Positions 52,059-57,089 of a stretch of 57,089 nucleotides of DNA are shown piece by piece. The DNA is taken from NCBI GenBank assembly GCA_050299335.1, contig JBNKVT010000009.1:1-57089 (forward strand), given 5' to 3'. The notes under the pieces are model-generated. The model searched no databases. It saw only the letters and a list, made by a program, of their open reading frames with translations, and was not told where the DNA came from. The position numbers were made by a program, and so were the translations under genes. The stretch comes from JBNKVT01 sp050299335. Lineage in GTDB: Bacteria; Pseudomonadota; Alphaproteobacteria; Rhodobacterales; Rhodobacteraceae. Numbering within the stretch: position 1 is the stretch's first letter; each line of letters starts with the position of its first letter.

Positions 52059-53651
52059 TCAGGGAGGACAATGCAGCCGCACCTCGCCCGGGACAAGCCT
52101 GACATTGGGCAGCCCTTCGACGCTATTGACGGCCTCGACCTGCAAGAGATGTGGCCCGGGGCTGTCAAGGACCTCCGCCGTCGGGAAATGGTAACCATGC
52201 ACACCGTTATCGCCGAGAACGGGCGGCAGGTCGGGGCGGAAATGGTCGGCGGGGCCGGAAAAGACGAGGTCGCGGGTATCGCCGGTGCTTGCGAAAATCT
52301 CGATGGTCACCGGGATATCGGGGGCCTTCGGGTCCCAGGCCCAGCCGGCGATCTCGGTGCAGTCGGCGCGGTCGACATAGCCCTCGGGCGGGGCGGGATC
52401 GATCGGGTGCAGACGGGTGAGGGCCAGCATGGTCTCGTGGACCTCTGCGAGCGTGCCGACGATGACGAAACTGCGGTAGCGGTAGGTTCCGGCGGGGGCC
52501 GGGGTCTCGCCGATGACCATGTTCCATTTGTTGGTACGGTCCGACGGATTTGGCACGTCATAGAAAAGGATCTCGTAGGTCTCGACCGGTTCCGCCGTAT
52601 AAGCCCCCATCGCGAAGGCCCCGTCCTCGGTGGCGAGGATCGGCGGGCGACGCGAGGCGGCATTGAAGGACCAGGGTTCTACAGGCGTGTCGGGCGCGGG
52701 GCTGACAAGCGCGCCGGTGACGAGATCGAGGACGTGGCGCGAGGTGAACTCGTGGGTGAGATATCCGGTGGGCATCTCGGTACGGAGCGAGGCGTAGTCC
52801 CGCTCGAGCGTGATCGCGGCGTCGAAGACGATGACATTGTCGAGACCCCGGTAGCCGATCTCGATGGTTTTCCCGAAGAGGTTGTCGGAGACCAGCGTCT
52901 CGTTCACCGCCGTCCGCGCGCCCCGGTCGCAGAATCCGCTCTCGCCGGGGGCCAGCCAGAAGGCCGGACGGGCGCGGGTGCTGAGCTGCTTCGGGGCAGA
53001 GGAACAGACACGCAGCAACTCGGTGGTCGAGGACTGGCGGAAATTGTCCGCCGCAGCCCCCGGTTCGGTCGGGTTCAGGCACTCGCCCCAGCCGTCGAGA
53101 TGCCAGGCATAGCTGATCTGGCGGCCATGGTCGTAGATATTGATGAACTCCTTGCCGCGCCAGCGTACCGATTCCACCGCACCGCCGAACCGGGCCGCGA
53201 CGCGCAAAGTCAGGGGATCGCCATCGACAAGGCTAGTGATCTCGCGGGCATAACCGTCGGGTGGCGAGAGGGTGCAGGCCTCGCCCTGACCCTCGGTTGC
53301 GCCGGTTTCAACCGCGGCGGGGTCCAGTTCCTCCCCGCCCGCGCCGCGCGAGATGCGCCGCAATGCCGCGCACCAGTCGGGGGCGGAGGCGGCGGTGAGG
53401 CCGGGCAGGACGAGACCGTAATCGCTGGCGAAACTGCGGGCCGTGTCGCGGGTGCGGGTGCCGACGATACCGTCGAGGGGGCCGGGATCGTAGCCGTGGA
53501 GCGCCAGAACCTCCTGCACGCACAGGACACTGGCCGATGCGGGAAGGCCGCCGAGTGTCAGGATGAGGGCGAGCGCCAGCCGCGTGCAAAGCCGGTGTCC
53601 CGGCCCCGGTCTCGCGGTGCGGACGCGGCAAATCGCGGCTCCTGGCATCAT
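52059..53651 (-). CDS. Secreted protein with an N-terminal peptidoglycan-binding domain
   Basis: The 530-residue product has a signal peptide (LALALILTLGGLPASA, cleavage near residue 38), a PG_binding_1-type repeat (LCVQEVLALHGYDPGPLDGIVGTRTRDTARSF) and a long beta-rich region with several Cys residues that I do not recognise (CTEIAGWAWDPKAPDIPVTIEIF near residue 430 looks like an Ig-type module). GAGG precedes the ATG pair at 53651/53648. It is divergent from the DAHP synthase gene. Confidence 0.7.
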   Translation of the reverse strand: MMPGAAICRVRTARPGPGHRLCTRLALALILTLGGLPASASVLCVQEVLALHGYDPGPLDGIVGTRTRDTARSFASDYGLVLPGLTAASAPDWCAALRRISRGAGGEELDPAAVETGATEGQGEACTLSPPDGYAREITSLVDGDPLTLRVAARFGGAVESVRWRGKEFINIYDHGRQISYAWHLDGWGECLNPTEPGAAADNFRQSSTTELLRVCSSAPKQLSTRARPAFWLAPGESGFCDRGARTAVNETLVSDNLFGKTIEIGYRGLDNVIVFDAAITLERDYASLRTEMPTGYLTHEFTSRHVLDLVTGALVSPAPDTPVEPWSFNAASRRPPILATEDGAFAMGAYTAEPVETYEILFYDVPNPSDRTNKWNMVIGETPAPAGTYRYRSFVIVGTLAEVHETMLALTRLHPIDPAPPEGYVDRADCTEIAGWAWDPKAPDIPVTIEIFASTGDTRDLVFSGPADHFRPDLPPVLGDNGVHGYHFPTAEVLDSPGPHLLQVEAVNSVEGLPNVRLVPGEVRLHCPP

Positions 53652-53708
53652 GGATCGGCCTCGCTTTCCGCCACGGTGCCGCTTCGCGCCCATGCCGGTC
53701 AAGCACGA

Positions 53709-53744
53709 ACCAGAAACCACTTGGGTTTTACGCCGGTTTCTGGT
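53709..53744. promoter_or_regulatory. Inverted repeat in the divergent aroG promoter region
   Basis: ACCAGAAACC (53709-53718) and GGTTTCTGGT (53735-53744) are perfectly complementary with a 16-base spacer. They lie in the 149-bp gap between the peptidoglycan-binding gene and aroG. They may form a leader hairpin or a two-half operator; the regulator is unknown. Confidence 0.45.
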
Positions 53745-53800
53745 CAAAGCCCGCCTCAGGGCTTATAAGAACAGCCCCGGATTCGGAAGGAGTGAGGACG

Positions 53801-55171
53801 ATGACCGCAGCCTGGCAAAAATCGGATTGGCGCAAGAAAGAGCGGATCCAGATGCCAGACTATACCGACGCGGAGAGGCTTGCTCAGGTCGAGGCGAAAC
53901 TGGCGTCCTATCCGCCGCTGGTCTTTGCCGGTGAGGCACGGCGGCTGAAGGCGCAGCTTGGCGAGGTGGCGCGCGGCGAGGCCTTCCTGCTGCAGGGCGG
54001 CGATTGCGCCGAAAGCTTCGAGGAATTCTCGGCCGATCTCATCCGCGATACCTACAAGGTCATGCTGCAGATGGCCGTCGTCCTGACCTTCGGGGCCAAA
54101 TGCCCGGTGGTCAAGATCGGGCGTATGGCCGGGCAGTTCGCCAAGCCTCGCTCGGCCCCGACCGAGACGGTTGAAGGCGTCGAACTGCCCTCCTATCGCG
54201 GCGACATCATCAACGAGCTGGCCTTCACCCCCGAGGCCCGCACCCCCAACCCCGAACGGATGCTGCAGGCCTATACCCAGGCCGCCGCCTCGCTGAACCT
54301 GATCCGGGCCTTCAGCCAGGGCGGGTTTGCCGATATCGCCCGGGTGCATTCCTGGACGCTGGGCTTCACCCAGGACGAGCCGGGTTACGAGAAATACCAC
54401 AAGCTGGCGAACCGCATCTCGGAGAGCCTCGACTTCATGAACGCCGCCGGGGTCAATGGCGGCACGGTGGACGCGCTCCACCGGGTCGACTTCTACACCT
54501 CGCACGAGGCGCTGCTACTGGAATACGAAGAGGCGCTCTGCCGGATCGATTCGACCACCGGCATTCCGGTGGCGGGCTCTGGCCACATGATCTGGATCGG
54601 CGACCGCACACGGCAGCTGGACGGGGCGCATGTGGAATTCTGCCGCGGGGTACAGAACCCGATCGGGCTGAAATGCGGCCCGAGCCTCGATCCCGACGAA
54701 CTGATCGTGCTCTGCGACAAGCTGAACCCGGATAACGAACCCGGCCGCCTCACCCTCATCAACCGCTTCGGCGCGGGTAAGGTCGGCGAGCACCTGCCGA
54801 AGCTGATCCGCAAGATCGAGGCCGAGGGCCGCAACGTCGTCTGGTCCTGCGACCCGATGCACGGCAACACCATCAAGTCGGATTCGGGCTACAAGACCCG
54901 CCCCTTCGACCGTGTGCTGCGCGAGGTCCGCGAGTTTTTCGCCATCCATGCCGCCGAGGGCAGCTATCCGGGCGGGGTGCATTTCGAGATGACCGGCAAG
55001 GACGTCACCGAATGCACCGGGGGCCTGCGCGCCGTCGCCGACGAGGATCTGTCCGACCGCTACCACACCGCCTGCGACCCGCGCCTCAACGCCGCGCAAT
55101 CGCTGGAACTGGCGTTTCTGGTGTCGGAGGAACTGCATCAACGCCGCGAAGCCCGGCGGGCAGCTGTTTGA
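53801..55171 (+). CDS. aroG: Class II 3-deoxy-7-phosphoheptulonate (DAHP) synthase
   Basis: It joins PEP and erythrose-4-phosphate in the first shikimate-pathway step. The 456-residue product is of the plant/mycobacterial class II type: FLLQGGDCAESFEEF, VKIGRMAGQFAKPRS, GTVDALHRVDFYTSHEALLL, CGPSLDPDELI, WSCDPMHGNT and GGVHFEMTGKDVTECTGG. GGAAGGAGTGAGG precedes ATG 53801. The metal Cys is the one in GGDCAESF. Confidence 0.96.
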   Translation: MTAAWQKSDWRKKERIQMPDYTDAERLAQVEAKLASYPPLVFAGEARRLKAQLGEVARGEAFLLQGGDCAESFEEFSADLIRDTYKVMLQMAVVLTFGAKCPVVKIGRMAGQFAKPRSAPTETVEGVELPSYRGDIINELAFTPEARTPNPERMLQAYTQAAASLNLIRAFSQGGFADIARVHSWTLGFTQDEPGYEKYHKLANRISESLDFMNAAGVNGGTVDALHRVDFYTSHEALLLEYEEALCRIDSTTGIPVAGSGHMIWIGDRTRQLDGAHVEFCRGVQNPIGLKCGPSLDPDELIVLCDKLNPDNEPGRLTLINRFGAGKVGEHLPKLIRKIEAEGRNVVWSCDPMHGNTIKSDSGYKTRPFDRVLREVREFFAIHAAEGSYPGGVHFEMTGKDVTECTGGLRAVADEDLSDRYHTACDPRLNAAQSLELAFLVSEELHQRREARRAAV

Positions 55172-55212
55172 GTTGGACGGGATAGTGGATCGTCCGTTCT
55201 ACTGTATCCGAA

Positions 55213-56085
55213 ATGACTGAAAATCCACATTATTTTGTCCTGACGGCAAGCGCTGGTGTGCCGGATGACTTTGTTGCCGAACTGGTGGAAAAGAACTTGG
55301 CCCACCATGATATCCTGGCAGGGCCCCTCCGCCTGTCGCCGGGTGCCGTCGAGATTTTGGTGGATCGGCCATTGATCCCTGAAGCCATTCCCTATGCCGC
55401 CGAAGCAGCGCAGATCGATATCAATCTGGTTCCAGCCACCAATCGCCAGAAAAAGCTGCTTATCGCCGACATGGACAGCACTATCATCCCGGTCGAATGC
55501 ATTGACGAACTGGCGGATTTCGCTGGGGTGAAGCCTGAGGTTTCCGAGATCACCGAACGCGCCATGCGGGGCGAACTGGATTTCGAAGCCGCAATTGACG
55601 CAAGAGTGGCGCTCTTAAAGGGGCTGCCCGAGAGCGTGCTGGAACGCTGCTACCGCGAGCGGATCACGCTTAATCCCGGTGCGCGTGAATTGGTGACGGG
55701 CATGACGGGCGCGGGCGCCTTCACCGCCCTCGTTTCGGGCGGGTTCACCTTCTTCACCTCCCGTGTCGCCCGGGAGGCGGGGTTCGCGGTCAACCAGGCG
55801 AATGTGCTGGAAGTCCGGGACGGCGTTCTGACCGGAACCGTCGCCAGGCCGATCCTTGGCCAGGAGGCCAAACGTGCGGCGCTGGACCGGTTGGTGGCGG
55901 AGCAGGGGATCGCCCTCGGTGACGTGATCGCGGTCGGCGACGGCGCGAACGATCTGGCGATGATCCGGGCCGCGGGTCTTGGGGTCGCGTTCCGAGCCAA
56001 ACCGGCCCTCAGGGCCGAGGCAGACGCAGTTCTGGACCATTCCGATCTGACCGCCCTTCTCGGCCTTCAGGGGATTGCGACCTGA
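55213..56085 (+). CDS. serB: Phosphoserine phosphatase
   Basis: It carries out the last step of serine synthesis. The 290-residue product has an N-terminal regulatory half and a HAD domain with the nucleophile motif IADMDSTIIPVECIDELAD (about residue 86), the SGGFTFF Ser motif, and VGDGANDLAMIRAAGLGVAF. It lies 41 bp after aroG. Confidence 0.96.
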   Translation: MTENPHYFVLTASAGVPDDFVAELVEKNLAHHDILAGPLRLSPGAVEILVDRPLIPEAIPYAAEAAQIDINLVPATNRQKKLLIADMDSTIIPVECIDELADFAGVKPEVSEITERAMRGELDFEAAIDARVALLKGLPESVLERCYRERITLNPGARELVTGMTGAGAFTALVSGGFTFFTSRVAREAGFAVNQANVLEVRDGVLTGTVARPILGQEAKRAALDRLVAEQGIALGDVIAVGDGANDLAMIRAAGLGVAFRAKPALRAEADAVLDHSDLTALLGLQGIAT

Positions 56086-56244
56086 CGGGTTTCGCCGGGT
56101 TCGGGGCCCGTCGTGTCTGATTGGTCCATCCTGTCGCGCCCGCACCCCACATCCCCGCAGTCGGGCATTGTTTGGCGCCATCCGCGCTTTCGGTGACTCG
56201 GGAAATATCCTAAGGCTGTCTCAGGCAATCCGGGGAGCAGGACG

Positions 56245-56853
56245 ATGAGCGACGAGACCGAGCGGCATAATCTGAAGATGGCCAAGAAAAAGGCCGCCCG
56301 CGACAAGATCATGGCCTCCAAGACCGAGGAACGCGGGCTGATCATCGTCCATACCGGCAAGGGCAAGGGCAAATCCACCGCCGCCTTCGGGATGGTGTTC
56401 CGCGCCATCGCCCACGGGATGCCGTCAGCCGTGGTGCAATTCATAAAGGGCGGGATGGCGACCGGCGAGCGGGCGCTTATCGAGGCGAAGTTCTCCGATA
56501 TCTGCCAGTTCCATACGATGGGCGAGGGTTTCACCTGGGAGACCCAGGACAAGACTCGCGATATCGAGATGGCAAGGGCGGCATGGGAGAAATCGAAGGA
56601 CCTGATCGCCGATCCCGCCAACCGGATGGTGCTGCTCGATGAAATCAATATTGCCATACGCTACGATTACGTGCCGGTGACCGAGGTGGCGGCTTTCCTG
56701 AAGGCGCACAAGCCGCCGATGACCCATGTGGTGCTGACGGGGCGCAATGCGCATGACGACCTGATCGAAATCGCCGATCTGGTGACCGAGATGGAACTGG
56801 TGAAACACCCGTTCCGCGCAGGGGTGAGGGCGCAGGCCGGGGTCGAATTCTGA
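56245..56853 (+). CDS. cobO: Cob(I)yrinic acid a,c-diamide adenosyltransferase
   Basis: It transfers adenosyl from ATP to the corrinoid in B12 synthesis or salvage. The 202-residue product has the P-loop HTGKGKGKSTAAFG, VVQFIKGG and LLDEINIAIRYDYV. No other cobalamin gene or recognisable cobalamin riboswitch is next to it; the 159-bp upstream gap shows no conserved B12 box. A hairpin GAACGG / CCGTTC overlaps the stop codon. Confidence 0.95.
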   Translation: MSDETERHNLKMAKKKAARDKIMASKTEERGLIIVHTGKGKGKSTAAFGMVFRAIAHGMPSAVVQFIKGGMATGERALIEAKFSDICQFHTMGEGFTWETQDKTRDIEMARAAWEKSKDLIADPANRMVLLDEINIAIRYDYVPVTEVAAFLKAHKPPMTHVVLTGRNAHDDLIEIADLVTEMELVKHPFRAGVRAQAGVEF

Positions 56854-57019
56854 ACGGGATGCCAGCCGTTCCCCCCTCCCCCTGGGAGGCAGGGCAATTG
56901 CATTTGGGTCCGCCTGTCACGGGAAACCCGCCTGAGGTTCGGTTTCCTCCATTCGAGCCAACCGCCAATCCCGCCCCAAATCCATAACCCCGCCGTCCCC
57001 ATCCCTCCCCGCTCACCAG

Positions 57020-57089
57020 GGCTCCGCCCGCTCGCGGCTGAAACGCTCCACTGGAGCGTTTCCGGGACGCCGCTCGCCCCCCGCACGGT
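57020..57089. repeat. Rhodobacterales-type palindromic repeat at the right edge
   Basis: GAAACGCTCC (57040-57049) and GGAGCGTTTC (57053-57062) form a perfect stem with loop ACT, inside a GC-rich flank (GCTCGCGGCT and CGCCGCTCGCCCCCCGCAC) similar to the G/C-run repeat at 10.6 kb. From memory such hairpins recur in this group. The gene-free stretch 56854-57089 holds nothing else I can support. Confidence 0.6.

Noticed and set aside
50985..53768. A 927-codon open frame on the plus strand
   Set aside because: It is antisense to the thiolase and peptidoglycan-binding genes, His/Arg/Gly-rich, and lacks any domain; a GC-driven shadow.
56667..57086. A 139-codon minus-strand frame at the right edge
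   Set aside because: It overlaps cobO antisense and repeat DNA, with no ribosome site or family likeness.

Overview
The window reads as chromosomal DNA of an alphaproteobacterium of the Rhodobacteraceae/Roseobacteraceae group (Rhodobacterales). The evidence is the high GC content, a hemD-mic60-hemY cluster next to tsaD-gpsA, a cmk-rpsA-sppA-ihfB-lapA-trpF run, a compact motB-flgE-flgK-flgL-flgI flagellar block, and small palindromic repeats between genes of a kind usual in that group. No rRNA, tRNA, CRISPR array, prophage or plasmid replication gene was seen.

Layout. 1-1.3 kb: the truncated end of an IS5-type insertion sequence and a TRAP solute-binding protein whose membrane subunits are not in view. 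1.4-3.0 kb: a PstS-like/OmpA fusion. 3.4-10.6 kb: hemY, mic60 and hemD on the minus strand, divergent from tsaD, gpsA and an EVE-domain gene. 10.7-18.4 kb: mainly housekeeping genes on the plus strand (cmk, rpsA, sppA, ihfB, lapA-like, trpF, aroC, an HD hydrolase). 18.4-19.3 kb: a broken haloacid dehalogenase that runs into two palindromic repeat elements. 19.4-23.0 kb: a ClC channel and thioesterase, divergent from a D-lactate/glycolate-type FAD dehydrogenase. 23.0-30.9 kb: flagellar genes (minus strand) and a divergent fliM-like gene. 31-36 kb: frmA and small conserved genes, an orphan ParA and a glycosyltransferase. 36-38.5 kb: a racemase-like gene behind a structured leader, then the CoA-transferase pair scoA/scoB around a small ORF. 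38.5-43.3 kb: a flippase-like protein with a DprE1/DprE2-like pair, an unknown membrane protein and a decapitated UbiA-family gene. 43.5-50 kb: sodB, rarD, a LOG-family gene, a LysM protein, clpS, an RsmC-like methyltransferase and an SDR lacking its catalytic lysine. 50-57 kb: a thiolase/SDR operon, a peptidoglycan-binding-type exoprotein, class II DAHP synthase, serB and cobO.

The strongest unexpected signal lies immediately downstream of flgI (about 23.3-23.86 kb). It is a tandem array of three degenerate copies of the flgI 3' coding end, with a strict 189-190 bp period (63 codons). The copies have diverged to roughly 62-67 % identity with flgI but have almost no indels, and at least the two nearest flgI keep a stop codon at the matching place. 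Other observations worth following are the structured RNA-like leader at about 36.0 kb, the lipid-linked-sugar (DprE-like) genes with a UbiA remnant nearby, several classes of dispersed palindromes, and the SDR with YxxxC in place of YxxxK.
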